Shown: in pieces, positions 1-8,494 of the stretch
Layout: every line of letters starts with the position of its first letter
Numbering within the stretch: the first letter of the stretch is position 1
DNA from: CADEED01 sp035502995
GTDB lineage: Bacteria > Pseudomonadota > Gammaproteobacteria > Steroidobacterales > Steroidobacteraceae
Assembly (NCBI GenBank): GCA_035502995.1
Contig: DATJTW010000073.1
Coordinates: 1-64,000, forward strand
Length of the DNA: 64,000 nucleotides
Direction: 5' to 3'
Made by a program: the position numbers and the translations under genes
Notes under the pieces: generated by a model
Seen by the model: only the letters and a program-made list of their open reading frames with translations
Databases searched by the model: none
What the model was told of the DNA's origin: nothing

Positions 1-2
1 GA

Positions 3-200
3 CAGATCAGCCGCTGGCTGCGCACGCACTACCCGGGCTGGGATGCCGACCCGATCCAGTTCATGGAGCTCGGCGACGAACGTTACGCGGTGGTGTTCAT
101 CAGCTCGACGCAGAACCCGTCGCGCCGCGTGTACTTCCGCATCCAGAACCGGCAGTTCGACCCGACGGACGACGACGGGCCGAACCCCTTCCCGCTCTAG
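3..200 (+). CDS. C-terminal end of a small-protein gene (5' end outside window)
   Basis: The window opens inside this gene. The last 65 codons run in frame to a TAG at 198-200. The visible part reads W-L-R-T-H-Y-P-G near its start and R-R-V-Y-F about 35 residues later. The lipoprotein at 7381-7782 has the same spacing (W-I-R-A-N-H-P-G, then K-R-V-Y-F), so the two are probably paralogous small envelope proteins of unknown function. The tail is acidic and proline-containing. Its TAG overlaps the TAG of the convergent lipoprotein gene in a shared CTAG (197-200). Function cannot be assigned; the relationship to the 7.4-kb gene is inferred by eye. Confidence 0.7.
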   Translation, partial: QISRWLRTHYPGWDADPIQFMELGDERYAVVFISSTQNPSRRVYFRIQNRQFDPTDDDGPNPFPL

Positions 201-574
201 TAACCCGAGCCGCTGCCGCCGCCACCCGAGCCGATCGCGACGGCGAGCACGCCCACGGCCGCGACGATGCCGACGATCGCGCCGGTGCTCAGCTTGTGCT
301 CGCCCGGGCGCTTCACGTCGAGCGTCGAGATGTCCGCGTACGGCACGCGCACGTCCTTGCCCACCAGGGCATCCGTCTCGACGCCGGTCACGGTGAAGCG
401 GCGCGTCTCGCCGTTCACGGTCTTCACGACGACCGACTCGCCGACGTGCACGGCCGGCGTCTTGCCCGGCATGCCGCTGACGTCGACGGCCACGGGCTGC
501 GTGGTGGCGCAGCCGGTGACGAGGAATGCGGTCAGGACGATCGCCGCGACCGCGCGCTGGAATCGAATGTTCAT
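197..574 (-). CDS. small lipoprotein with C-terminal hydrophobic helix
   Basis: This 125-residue protein has a lipoprotein signal: a charged n-region, a hydrophobic stretch, then the lipobox V-T-G-C at about residues 19-22 with Ala at +2, which predicts outer-membrane sorting. The central part (G-E-S-V-V-V-K-T-V-N-G-E-T-R-R-F) looks like a small beta domain of the kind that carries a conserved 'V-x-G-x-x' sheet. It is followed by a hydrophobic helix (T-G-A-I-V-G-I-V-A-A-V-G-V-L-A) and a glycine/serine tail. Function is unknown. A short leader with AGGAG-like sequence precedes the ATG, and the stop overlaps that of the convergent gene at 3-200. Confidence 0.75.
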   Translation of the reverse strand: MNIRFQRAVAAIVLTAFLVTGCATTQPVAVDVSGMPGKTPAVHVGESVVVKTVNGETRRFTVTGVETDALVGKDVRVPYADISTLDVKRPGEHKLSTGAIVGIVAAVGVLAVAIGSGGGGSGSGY

Positions 575-763
575 TGCCCCTCTCCTTCACGAGTTTGGTT
601 TCGCCCTCATGAGTGGTGCGCGGCGCGCCGCCGGTTCTGCGGGCATGAATGCTGCGTCGCGTCAGCGAGCGCGACGCGACCGCCGGGCGTAGGCTTGCGC
701 CGACTGATGCCGACTCGCGGAGCGCGCAAACTCCGCGGGCTAACAACAACCAGGAGTACCTCC

Positions 764-1363
764 ATGCGTACCGTCAAGCCCCTCGTCGCGCTGGCCGCCA
801 CCTTCCTCGTGCTCGCGGCCTGCGCCAGCCAGAAGGAACCGGCCGAGCAGGTCGTGTCCCGAGTCGACAGCGCGCTGTCCGAATTCCGCGCCGACGCGGA
901 GAAATACGCGGCGGAGGAGCTCAAGTCCGTCGATGAGTCCGTCGCCAACCTGAAGAAGCAGCTGGCGAAGCAGGATTACGGCGCGGTGGTCCAGGGCGGC
1001 ACGCCGGTCCTTAATGCCGTCAACTCGCTCAAGGACACCGTGGCGCAGCGCAAGGTGGACGCCGAGCAGATGCTGGCCGCGGCCACCGAGGAGTGGAATT
1101 CGCTGACGGCGGCGCTGCCGGCGCAGGTGGACACGCTGCAGAAGCGCGTCGACCAGATCGCCAAGACGAAGAAGCTGCCGAAGGGCCTCGACAAGGCCGG
1201 CTTCGAGACCGCGAAGACGGATTTCGACAATCTGAAGACGCAGTGGACGCAGGCCGGCGCCGATTTCGCCGAGGGCAAGGCCGCCGAGGCGCTGCGCAAG
1301 GCCCGCGCGGTGAAGGCGTCGATCGCGGATCTCGCGACGCGGCTGGAAGCCAAGCTGAGCTGA
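764..1363 (+). CDS. helical lipoprotein, function unknown
   Basis: This 199-residue protein starts at the ATG at 764, chosen because AGGAG lies 8-12 bases upstream (752-756) and a signal peptide follows at once. The lipobox L-A-A-C-A is at about residues 17-21. The mature part is rich in Ala, Lys, Glu and Gln with heptad-like spacing throughout, so an extended helical or coiled-coil periplasmic/outer-membrane protein is likely. No enzyme motif is visible. It is a single-gene unit followed by two strong hairpins (1370-1384 and 1400-1427). Confidence 0.8.
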   Translation: MRTVKPLVALAATFLVLAACASQKEPAEQVVSRVDSALSEFRADAEKYAAEELKSVDESVANLKKQLAKQDYGAVVQGGTPVLNAVNSLKDTVAQRKVDAEQMLAAATEEWNSLTAALPAQVDTLQKRVDQIAKTKKLPKGLDKAGFETAKTDFDNLKTQWTQAGADFAEGKAAEALRKARAVKASIADLATRLEAKLS

Positions 1364-1369
1364 GGCGAC

Positions 1370-1427
1370 GTTCCCGGCGGGAACGCCGGGCCACCATCAC
1401 CCGCGGGCGGCGGTCGCCGCCCGCGGG
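1370..1427 (+). terminator. tandem GC-rich hairpins after the helical lipoprotein gene
   Basis: Two inverted repeats follow the stop codon at 1363. The first is GTTCCC-ggc-GGGAAC (1370-1384). The second has perfect 13-bp arms (1400-1412 and 1415-1427) separated by only GT. No T-run follows, so this is at best a Rho-independent-like or RNA-stabilising structure. Confidence 0.5.
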
Positions 1428-1561
1428 GATTGCCGCGACGCGCGACGCGGAATTCTCCGGTTAGGGCTAGCCACATTGGCGCGCTGACGACTTGTCAGAC
1501 CAGACGTTCTGTCGCACGCCGCTTGTTGTGCGCAACGGCGAACGCGCAAAATCGCAGCGCA

Positions 1562-1972
1562 ATGCAGCCCCTAGCCATTCGATTCCGTGCCGCCCGAAAA
1601 CGCATCGTCGCCGAGACGGAAGCCGAGGTGCAGGCCGCGTTGAGCACCGCCGAACAGGAAGCCGACCGCGCCGGCACGATGAGCCTGGTCGATCTCGAAG
1701 CCGCGAACGGCAACCGTCTCTCGATCCTGGTCGGCGGTGCGGAAACGCTGCTCGGCTGGCGTTATGCCGGCGACGTCGACGCGCGGTTCCTCACGCAGGG
1801 CGATCCCGCGGCGCGCGGCACGGTGCCGTGTTCGCGCGACGTCGGCACGGTCCTGCAGTGCCCGCGCTGGGCGCTGATCGCGCGCGAGGACGGCATGGCG
1901 GCGTTGAACGAGTTCACGGCGTCGAACGAGATCCCGGCCTGCGTGACCTGGGCCGACGCGCCGCCGCACTAG
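1562..1972 (+). CDS. Imm1-like immunity-family protein (orphan)
   Basis: This 136-residue protein starts at the ATG at 1562 (upstream in-frame sequence reads as non-coding). The layout fits the Imm1 family of polymorphic-toxin immunity proteins: a helical N-terminus, a beta hairpin with G-N-R-L-S-I-L-V-G-G, a central strand region, and the C-terminal signature I-A-R-E-D-G-M-A-A-L-N-E-F followed by P-A-C-V-T-W. In that family, 'IP...A..EF......P..VxW' is the typical ending. No toxin, Rhs or CdiA gene lies next to it, so it may be a solitary immunity gene or a repurposed member. The family call is by eye. It converges on lhr, with 4 bases between the stops. Confidence 0.6.
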   Translation: MQPLAIRFRAARKRIVAETEAEVQAALSTAEQEADRAGTMSLVDLEAANGNRLSILVGGAETLLGWRYAGDVDARFLTQGDPAARGTVPCSRDVGTVLQCPRWALIAREDGMAALNEFTASNEIPACVTWADAPPH

Positions 1973-1976
1973 TTAG

Positions 1977-4900
1977 TCAGCTCGGCCGCGCCGATCCCGC
2001 GACGATGCTCTTGCGCAGCAAGGCCTGCCGCGCCTCCCACTCCTTCCCCGGCTCGAGCTGCACGAGGAAATCCGACTGCCCCGCCGCGTGCGTCGCGACC
2101 GGGACGCCGTCGCGATACAGCACGCGGTTCTTCGTCAGCGCGGGCACGCGCGCGCCCGGTGTCACGATGCCGGTGAGGTTCAGCGGATCGGCGGCCGACA
2201 GCGACACGAGGTCGCCCTTCGCTTCCAGCTTGCGGATCGCGCGCATCGACGCCACCGCGTCCGGCAGCGCGTACTGCTCGCCGGCCATCCCGTTGACGAA
2301 GCGGCCGCCGCGGATCTTGCCCTGCGCCTCGAGCCGGCGGAACACGCGCAGCAGCGTGTGCCACGGCGGCAGCCAGTCGGCCTCGCGCTCCAGCACCTTG
2401 CGGAACACGACGCCGTAGCGGCGCAGCAGGATCTCGGCGATCTGTTCGAGTGCGTCGGTATCGGCGGCGCCCTCCTTCGCGGTGCTCTTGCGCACGAGGC
2501 TCCAGCGGCCCGCATCTTCGAGGCCGAACAACGCGATGCGCCGGCGTCGCGCGACGAGCTGGCGCTTCTTGTCGCTGGGGATCAGCAGCGCACGCAGCCC
2601 GCTGTAGCTGTCGGCGTTCACCAGGCCCGCGGACACGAGCTCGCCCAGCGCGGTCTCGGCCTGCGAGCGCAGCAGGGTCGTGCCGCTGACGAGGTCGTCG
2701 AAGAACGACGCGCCGTGCGCCAGGAAATAGTCGTGCAACGCGCGCGCGCCGTGCGACAGCTGCACTTCCTCGCGCGGCGCGGCCGCGAGCGAATTCCACA
2801 GACTCCAGTGGCGGCGCGTGATCAGCGCGATCGGCGTGGTGCGCACCGGCGCGGCGGTCAGGCTCTTCGCCGGCGTCAGGCGCGCCCACAACGCCCGGCC
2901 CGACAGGCACAGGCTGTCCAGCCAGTGCGGGTCGTAGTCGTGCAGGCGCGCGGCGAGCACGTCGCTCTCCCACGCGGCCGCGGGCACTTCGTAACCCTCG
3001 AGCTGCTTGATGACCGCGTCGAGACTCTCGACGCCCTCGGGCTTCGGCTGGCGCGTGATGCCCTGCCACTCGAACAGGAAACGCATGAAGTCGGCGCCCG
3101 ACACGGGCTCGATCTCGGCGCGCAGCGTCTTGATGGTGTAGCGGTTGATGCGCGCCAGCAGTCGGCGTTCGCACCACTCGAGGGTGGCGTCGCCGGCATG
3201 CACGGCCTCGGGCGCAGTCGCCTCTTCGGTGAAGCGGCCGCGCAGCACGAAGCCCTCGCTCTCGAGCTCGATCAGCGCGATGGAGACTTCGGACGGCGTC
3301 AATGCAAGCGAGTCGACCAGGTCGCGCGCCGTGACGGGGCCGAGCCCCTGCAGACGGCCGCGCACGAGGTCCGTGATCGCGGCTTCGCGCTGCCAGACCT
3401 TTTCGGCCTTCTCGGCGGGCGCAGCGATCACGGGGTCGAGCGTGGACTGCGGGTAGACGGCCTGGATCAGCGGCAGGCATTCGGCGCAGGTCCAGAAGGT
3501 GGACGCGCCGGTCGTCAGGCGGGTCGCGCGGTTCGCGTCGATCAGCTCGTCGAGCCAGCGCGCCCAGTTCTCGCGCCGGCCTTCGTCGGCGGTGATCACG
3601 CCCATCGCATGCAGCGCGTCGTGCAGCTCGTCGGCGTTGGTGACTTCCGGCCACGCCTGCTCGCGCACGAGCTTGATGGCCGCCGGATCGAGCTTGCCCA
3701 TGTCGGCGGCGCTCTCGGGATCGAGCCAGCGGCGTTGCGCGACGGCGTTCGTGCGGCGTTCTTCGAGCGGCGCATCGTCGAGGTAGGAGTAAGGCCGTGC
3801 GGTCAGGATCTCGGCGGCGAGCGGCGACGGCTGCGGCAGGTCGCGCGCGACGACGTCGATGGCGCCGGTCTCGAGGCCGACGAGCACGGCCCGCAGGCCA
3901 TCGATGTCCATCGCCTCGTGCAGGCAGTCCTGCAGGGTCTGTTTGACCAGCGGGTGATCCGGGATCTCGCGCGGGCCGCTGAGATTCTCGGCGCAGGCGA
4001 TCTGGTCGGGGAACAACACGGCGATCAGGTCTTCGGACGCCATGCGCTGCACCTGCGGCGGCGTGCGCTTGCCGCCCGACGAGCGGCGGATCGCCAGCGA
4101 GATGCTCGCGTTCCAGCGCCAGCGCGCGGTGAACATCGGCGAATCGAGCATCGCCTGGATCAGCGTGTCCTCGACGGTCTTGCTGTTGAGGAAACGCGCG
4201 ACGCTCGCCAGCTCGAAGCTGTGCGTCTCGCCCAGCGAGAGGATGATGGCGTCCTCGGTGGCCGCGGCCTGCAGCTCGAAGTTGAACGTGCGGCAGAATT
4301 TCTTGCGCAGGCTCAGGCCGAACGCGCGGTTGATGCGCGCGCCGAACGGCGCGTGGATGATCAGCTGCTGGCCGCCGGACTCGTCGAAGAAGCGTTCGAA
4401 CACCAGCGTGTCGAGCGTGGGTAGTTTGCCGAGCACGGCCTTCGCGCCGGCCAGGTATTCCACGAGCTGGTGCGCGCCCGGGCGCGGCAGGCGGTACTTT
4501 TCCTCGACGACGTCGATGGCGCGCGCGATCGTGTCGGCGGTGACCTCGGGCAGCAGCGCCTCGATGTCCTCGCGCAGCCGCGAGACCGAGGCGCTGAGCT
4601 CGGCGGTGCGCGCCGGCGCCTCGCCCAGCCAGAACGGCAGCGAGGGCGGCTGTCCCTTGGCGTCTTCGACGCGCACGCGGCCGGCTTCGACGCGCAGCAC
4701 CTTGTACGACGTATTGCCGAGCTGGAAGACGTCGCCGGCCAGGCTCTCGATGGCGAAGTCCTCGTTCAGCGTGCCGACGAAGATGCCGGCGGGTTCGAGG
4801 ATGACCTGGTAGTCGGCATTGTCGGGGATGGCGCCGCCGCAGGTGATCGCGGTGAGGCGGGCGCTCTTGCGCGCGCGCAGCCGCTTGTTCACGGCGTCGC

Positions 4901-6422
4901 GATGCAGATAGGTGCCGCGGCGGCCGCGCTTGGTGTCGATGCCCTCGGCCAGCATGCGCACGACGGCGTCGAAGTCCTTGCGCTCGAGGTTGCGGTAGGA
5001 ATAGGCGCGGCGCACGAGATCGAACAACTCGTCCTCGCCGTATTCGCGCGCCGCGACCTCGGCGACGATCTGCTGCGACAACACATCGAGCGGGTGCTCG
5101 GGGATGTGCAGGCGGTCGAGCTCGCCGCGGCGCACGGAATCGAGCAGCGCGGTGCAGTCGATGAGTTCGTCGCGGCTCGACGGGAAGATGCGGCCCTTCG
5201 GCACGCCGCCCACCGAGTGGTTGGCGCGGCCCACGCGCTGCAGGAACACCGAGATGCTGCGCGGCGTGCCGAGCTGGCACACCAGCTCGACGTCGCCGAT
5301 GTCGATGCCCAGCTCGAGCGAGGCGGTAGCGACCATGACCTTGAGCTTGCCGGCCTTGAGGCGTTGTTCGGCGTCGAAGCGGGTTTCCTTCGAGAGGCTG
5401 CCATGGTGGGCGGCGACGTTGTCCTCGCCGAGGCGCTCGGCGAGGTGGCGCGAGACGCGCTCCACCATGCGCCGCGTGTTGGCGAAGATGAGCGTGGTGT
5501 GGTGCTGGTCGATGAGCGTGGCCAGCTGGTCGTAGACGGTGGCCCAGACTTCGCCGGACATGACCGCCTCGAGCGGCGCCGCCGGCATGACGAGGCCGAT
5601 GTCGCGTTCTCGGACGTGGCCGCTGTTGATGATGGTGACGTTGGAAGAGGTGGTGTCAGAGGAGCGTAACAGGCATGACTCGTCGAGCGGCAACGTCTGC
5701 TGGGCCTGCGCCGGCGGCGACGAGTTATGCCTGTTACGCCCCTCTGACACCGCCTCTCCACTCACCGTCCCCAACAGGAACCGCGCGACCTCCTCGATCG
5801 GCTTCTGCGTCGCCGACAACCCGATGCGCTGCACCGGCTGATCCGCGTTCGCCACCAGCCGCTCGAGCGTCAGCGCCAGGTGCGCGCCGCGCTTCGTCTG
5901 CGCCACCGCGTGGATCTCGTCGACGATGACCGTCCGCACCGAGCGCAGCATCTCGCGCCCCGACGTGCTCGTCAGCAGTAGATAGAGCGACTCCGGCGTC
6001 GTCACCAGGATGTGCGGCGGCACGCGCCGCATCATCGCGCGCTCGGTCTGCGTCGTGTCGCCGGTGCGCACGGCGGCGCGGATCACCGGCGCCTGCGAGC
6101 CGTGCTCCAGCATCTCCTGCGACACGCCCGCCAGCGGCAGCTCGAGGTTGCGGTTCACGTCGTTGGACAGCGCCTTCAGCGGCGACACGTACACCACGCG
6201 CGTCGCGTCGGTGAGCCGGCCGTCCGCGCCCTCGCGCGCCAGCGAATCGATGGCCGCGAGGAAGGCGGCCAGCGTCTTGCCCGAGCCCGTCGGCGCGGCG
6301 ATCAGCGCATGTCCGCCGGCGGCGATCGCCGGCCATGCATCGAGCTGCGCGGGTGTCGCCCCGCCGGGAAACGTCTTCGAGAACCACGCCTGGACGGCGG
6401 GATGGAACTGGGGGAGCGGCAT
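1977..6422 (-). CDS. lhr: Lhr ATP-dependent helicase with an in-frame inverted-repeat insertion
   Basis: This 1481-residue superfamily 2 helicase is the usual length for full bacterial Lhr (core plus long C-terminal domain). Visible motifs are A-P-T-G-S-G-K-T (43-50), D-E-I-H (168-171), G-L-S-A-T (201-205), L-I-F-A-N-T-R-R (motif IV region), A-S-L-E-L-G-I-D-I-G-D and Q-R-V-G-R-A-N-H. Lhr proteins are 3'-5' translocases linked to DNA repair, and the C-terminal part carries uracil-glycosylase activity in studied homologues. Residues about 226-259 are extra: they are encoded by a near-perfect 33-bp inverted repeat at 5652-5751 and fall in the loop after motif III. The frame stays open through it. 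A TATATAAG box lies only 9 bases upstream of the ATG. Confidence 0.95.
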   Translation of the reverse strand: MPLPQFHPAVQAWFSKTFPGGATPAQLDAWPAIAAGGHALIAAPTGSGKTLAAFLAAIDSLAREGADGRLTDATRVVYVSPLKALSNDVNRNLELPLAGVSQEMLEHGSQAPVIRAAVRTGDTTQTERAMMRRVPPHILVTTPESLYLLLTSTSGREMLRSVRTVIVDEIHAVAQTKRGAHLALTLERLVANADQPVQRIGLSATQKPIEEVARFLLGTVSGEAVSEGRNRHNSSPPAQAQQTLPLDESCLLRSSDTTSSNVTIINSGHVRERDIGLVMPAAPLEAVMSGEVWATVYDQLATLIDQHHTTLIFANTRRMVERVSRHLAERLGEDNVAAHHGSLSKETRFDAEQRLKAGKLKVMVATASLELGIDIGDVELVCQLGTPRSISVFLQRVGRANHSVGGVPKGRIFPSSRDELIDCTALLDSVRRGELDRLHIPEHPLDVLSQQIVAEVAAREYGEDELFDLVRRAYSYRNLERKDFDAVVRMLAEGIDTKRGRRGTYLHRDAVNKRLRARKSARLTAITCGGAIPDNADYQVILEPAGIFVGTLNEDFAIESLAGDVFQLGNTSYKVLRVEAGRVRVEDAKGQPPSLPFWLGEAPARTAELSASVSRLREDIEALLPEVTADTIARAIDVVEEKYRLPRPGAHQLVEYLAGAKAVLGKLPTLDTLVFERFFDESGGQQLIIHAPFGARINRAFGLSLRKKFCRTFNFELQAAATEDAIILSLGETHSFELASVARFLNSKTVEDTLIQAMLDSPMFTARWRWNASISLAIRRSSGGKRTPPQVQRMASEDLIAVLFPDQIACAENLSGPREIPDHPLVKQTLQDCLHEAMDIDGLRAVLVGLETGAIDVVARDLPQPSPLAAEILTARPYSYLDDAPLEERRTNAVAQRRWLDPESAADMGKLDPAAIKLVREQAWPEVTNADELHDALHAMGVITADEGRRENWARWLDELIDANRATRLTTGASTFWTCAECLPLIQAVYPQSTLDPVIAAPAEKAEKVWQREAAITDLVRGRLQGLGPVTARDLVDSLALTPSEVSIALIELESEGFVLRGRFTEEATAPEAVHAGDATLEWCERRLLARINRYTIKTLRAEIEPVSGADFMRFLFEWQGITRQPKPEGVESLDAVIKQLEGYEVPAAAWESDVLAARLHDYDPHWLDSLCLSGRALWARLTPAKSLTAAPVRTTPIALITRRHWSLWNSLAAAPREEVQLSHGARALHDYFLAHGASFFDDLVSGTTLLRSQAETALGELVSAGLVNADSYSGLRALLIPSDKKRQLVARRRRIALFGLEDAGRWSLVRKSTAKEGAADTDALEQIAEILLRRYGVVFRKVLEREADWLPPWHTLLRVFRRLEAQGKIRGGRFVNGMAGEQYALPDAVASMRAIRKLEAKGDLVSLSAADPLNLTGIVTPGARVPALTKNRVLYRDGVPVATHAAGQSDFLVQLEPGKEWEARQALLRKSIVAGSARPS
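5652..5751. repeat. 33-bp inverted repeat (REP-like) inside lhr
   Basis: Left arm 5652-5684 and right arm 5719-5751 are reverse complements at 31 of 33 positions, with a 34-base spacer. The outer end reads GGTGTCAGAGG and the inner part GCGTAACAGGCAT. The element is in frame in lhr and encodes about 34 residues, including N-R-H-N-S-S on one arm and D-E-S-C-L-L-R-S-S-D on the other. Its sequence is unrelated to the GGGGACAGTCCCC family seen elsewhere in the window. It resembles the paired head-to-head palindromes (REPINs) mobilised by REP-associated transposases, which is inference. Confidence 0.8.
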
Positions 6423-6430
6423 GGCGGCAC

Positions 6431-6438
6431 CTTATATA
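6431..6438 (-). promoter_or_regulatory. TATATAAG box next to the lhr start codon
   Basis: On the minus strand TATATAAG lies 9 bases before the lhr ATG. As a -10 element it would give a 5' leader of only a few bases, so the transcript may be nearly leaderless. No convincing -35 is visible. The call rests on its AT content in a very GC-rich setting. Confidence 0.4.
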
Positions 6439-6581
6439 GGGGTGTCGCCCCCGTCCATCCAGTAGCCACCTTCGCCGGATACTGGACGCCGCCGACGGCA
6501 TCGTCCTGCCCCCAATCGCGGCGGCACACGCCCGGTGGCATATTCGGGCCGATTTTTCGGGAGGATCTTCGGGGAGGAACC

Positions 6582-7313
6582 ATGGCGGCCCGCGATCGCG
6601 TCGTCACGCTGGTCCGTCGCACGCAGGATCTCGGCGCGCGCGACTGGGACGACATCTGGACGCTGACCGAGGAGTTCTACGACGTCGAGCGCGGCTACGC
6701 CGAGGCGGAGCTGCGCAAGCGCGGGAACATCGCGCTGTTCCGCATGAACGACGCGCTGCTCGGCATGGCCTCCATCGGCGTCTACGCGGCCAGGTTCCGC
6801 GGCCGGCGGATCGCCGTGATCAACACCTCGCACGTGCTGATCCGCGAGAACTGGCGCGGCATGAACCTGCTGCAGAAGCTCGGGTTCCGCACCTTCCTGC
6901 GCGCGCGGCTGCGCTGGCCGTTCCGGCCTATCTACTGGTTCTTCGACACGTTCAGCTACAAGAGCTACCTGCTGCTGCCGCGCAACTTCCGGCACTTCTG
7001 GCCGCGCCACGACCAGCCGACGCCCGAACCGCGCGCGGCGCTGATCGACGAGCTGGCCACCGGTCTCTACGGCCCCGCGTGGCGCCCGTCGCGCGGCATC
7101 GCCGTGCGTTCCGGCCAGAAACGCCTGCGCGCCGCAGCCGCGCCGCTCGTGCTCGGCGCCGACACCAGCCCTGAGATCCGCTTCTTCGCGACCGCGAATC
7201 CGGGCCACGCCGAGGGCGACATGCTCGTCTGCCTGTGCCCGCTGTCGCTCGCCAACTGGTGGACGCTGGTGAGGCGCGCGCTCGCGCGCCGCGGACGCGC
7301 CAGGACGAACTGA
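6582..7313 (+). CDS. GNAT-like acyltransferase, function unknown
   Basis: This 243-residue protein starts at the ATG at 6582, preceded by a strong GGGGAGGA site (6571-6578). The N-terminal half resembles a GNAT fold: a beta strand ending in the H-V-L-I-R stretch, then E-N-W-R-G-M-N-L-L-Q-K-L-G, which fits the acyl-CoA pyrophosphate-binding loop followed by its helix. A strikingly aromatic segment (about residues 112-130, with Y-W-F-F-D-T-F-S-Y-K) comes next, and the C-terminal 100 residues are basic. The substrate cannot be told. The gene is divergent from lhr across a 160-base gap and followed by a lipoprotein gene. It may alternatively be a degenerate acyltransferase with a regulatory role. 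Confidence 0.6.
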   Translation: MAARDRVVTLVRRTQDLGARDWDDIWTLTEEFYDVERGYAEAELRKRGNIALFRMNDALLGMASIGVYAARFRGRRIAVINTSHVLIRENWRGMNLLQKLGFRTFLRARLRWPFRPIYWFFDTFSYKSYLLLPRNFRHFWPRHDQPTPEPRAALIDELATGLYGPAWRPSRGIAVRSGQKRLRAAAAPLVLGADTSPEIRFFATANPGHAEGDMLVCLCPLSLANWWTLVRRALARRGRARTN

Positions 7314-7380
7314 CACGCATTGACGCCGGTCGCGACTCGCGCGACTCTTCGGGCAGACAGGGGATTACCCGGAGAAGAAC

Positions 7381-7782
7381 ATGAAAACGACGGCCCGCAC
7401 CGTCCTGGTCCTCAGCGTCCTGGCCGCCGGCCTGTCGCTCGCCGGCTGCCAGTCGAACGGCGCCACGAACCCGACACCGACGCGCACCAAGAGCTTCAAG
7501 TACAGCAACACCGACGGCCAGACCATGGCGACCGCGGTCGAAGTGCGCACGCGCAGCGGCACCGAAGGCGGCGTGTTGATGAAGGACTGGATCCGCGCGA
7601 ATCATCCCGGCTTCACGATCACCGACCAGGAGCTGATCCCCGACACGGTGCGCAGCAAGATGTACAACCTGATCACGCTGGTCGGCCCGAACAACGAGTC
7701 GAAGCGCGTGTACTTCGACGTCACGCAGTTCTACGAGCGCGTCGGCGGCTCGCTGCCCTCGGCGAGTTTTCCGCCACGCTGA
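7381..7782 (+). CDS. small lipoprotein, paralogue of the gene at the window start
   Basis: This 133-residue protein begins at the ATG at 7381 with GGAGAAG just upstream. The lipobox L-A-G-C-Q is at about residues 18-22. The mature protein has D-W-I-R-A-N-H-P-G, then a hydrophobic strand pair (Y-N-L-I-T-L-V-G), then K-R-V-Y-F-D-V. The same arrangement is seen in the truncated gene at 3-200, so the two probably share a domain of unknown function. It is located in the envelope, probably the outer membrane (Gln at +2). A 13-base gap separates it from the MgtC-family gene, so the two may be co-transcribed. Confidence 0.75.
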   Translation: MKTTARTVLVLSVLAAGLSLAGCQSNGATNPTPTRTKSFKYSNTDGQTMATAVEVRTRSGTEGGVLMKDWIRANHPGFTITDQELIPDTVRSKMYNLITLVGPNNESKRVYFDVTQFYERVGGSLPSASFPPR

Positions 7783-7795
7783 GCCGGCGGCCGCA

Positions 7796-8494
7796 ATGGA
7801 CCTGCGCCCCGAACATGTCGAGATGATCGTGCGCCTGCTGACCGCCGTCGCGGCCGGCGGGCTGATCGGCTACGAACGCTCGTTCCACGGCCGGCCCGCG
7901 GGCCTGCGCACGCACGTGCTCGTCTGCCTCGCCTCGTCGCTGCTGATGCTCGTCACCGTCTACGAGGACCACTGGGTGCGCACGCAGGGCGAGATGCGCC
8001 TCGATCCCACGCGCATGGCCCAGGGCATCATGACCGGCATCGGCTTCCTCGGGGCCGGCGTCATCGTCAAGGAAGGTCTCAACGTGCGCGGCCTCACCAC
8101 CGCCGCGTCGATCTGGATCACCGCCGCCATCGGCGTGCTCGCCGGCGTCGGGCTCTATCTACCGCTCGTGATCTCGTCGCTGCTGACGCTGGTCGTGCTC
8201 TCCGTGTTCCGCTGGGTCGAGCACAAGGTGCCGACGCAGATGTACTACCACTTCGACGTGCAGTACTCGCGCGAGGGCAACCTCTCCGAGGAGAACATGA
8301 AGGCGCTGCTGATCCGTCTCGGCTTCAGCATGGCGAACTTCAGCTACCGGCTCGACGGTGTCGGCGCCGACCGCCTGCTGCGGCACAAGATGACGCTGCA
8401 GACCACGGACCGCGGCGCGGCTGCCCGGCTCGCGCGCTGGCTCGAGGAGAACCAGACCGTGCTCGAGTTCCGGCTGTCGCCGGCGGGCGATTGA
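7796..8494 (+). CDS. MgtC/SapB-family membrane protein
   Basis: This 232-residue inner-membrane protein has the family hallmark near its N-terminus: G-G-L-I-G-Y-E-R-S, then G-R-P-A-G-L-R-T-H-V-L-V-C-L. Membrane helices follow, including G-I-G-F-L-G-A-G-V-I and G-L-T-T-A-A-S-I-W-I-T-A-A-I-G. About 85 C-terminal residues form a soluble ACT-like regulatory domain. MgtC proteins are tied to survival at low Mg2+ and in host cells, and MgtC can modulate F-ATPase, but the transport role of this subgroup is unsettled. The 3' end overlaps the next gene by 4 bases (TTGA), indicating translational coupling. Confidence 0.9.
   Translation: MDLRPEHVEMIVRLLTAVAAGGLIGYERSFHGRPAGLRTHVLVCLASSLLMLVTVYEDHWVRTQGEMRLDPTRMAQGIMTGIGFLGAGVIVKEGLNVRGLTTAASIWITAAIGVLAGVGLYLPLVISSLLTLVVLSVFRWVEHKVPTQMYYHFDVQYSREGNLSEENMKALLIRLGFSMANFSYRLDGVGADRLLRHKMTLQTTDRGAAARLARWLEENQTVLEFRLSPAGD

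Noticed and set aside
2088..4424. 778-codon plus-strand frame opposite lhr
   Set aside because: Composition is typical of antisense GC-rich shadows (Arg, Gly, His, Gln). No motif or ribosome site was found.
1969..5280. Open reading frame of over 1100 codons on the minus strand in a different frame within lhr
   Set aside because: It lies entirely inside lhr in another frame, has arginine/alanine-rich low-complexity translation with no motifs, and no start context. It is a high-GC shadow.
5652..5751. Frameshift or pseudogene in lhr at the inverted repeat
   Set aside because: The frame is open through the whole element and the motifs on both sides are in the same frame, so the gene is intact.
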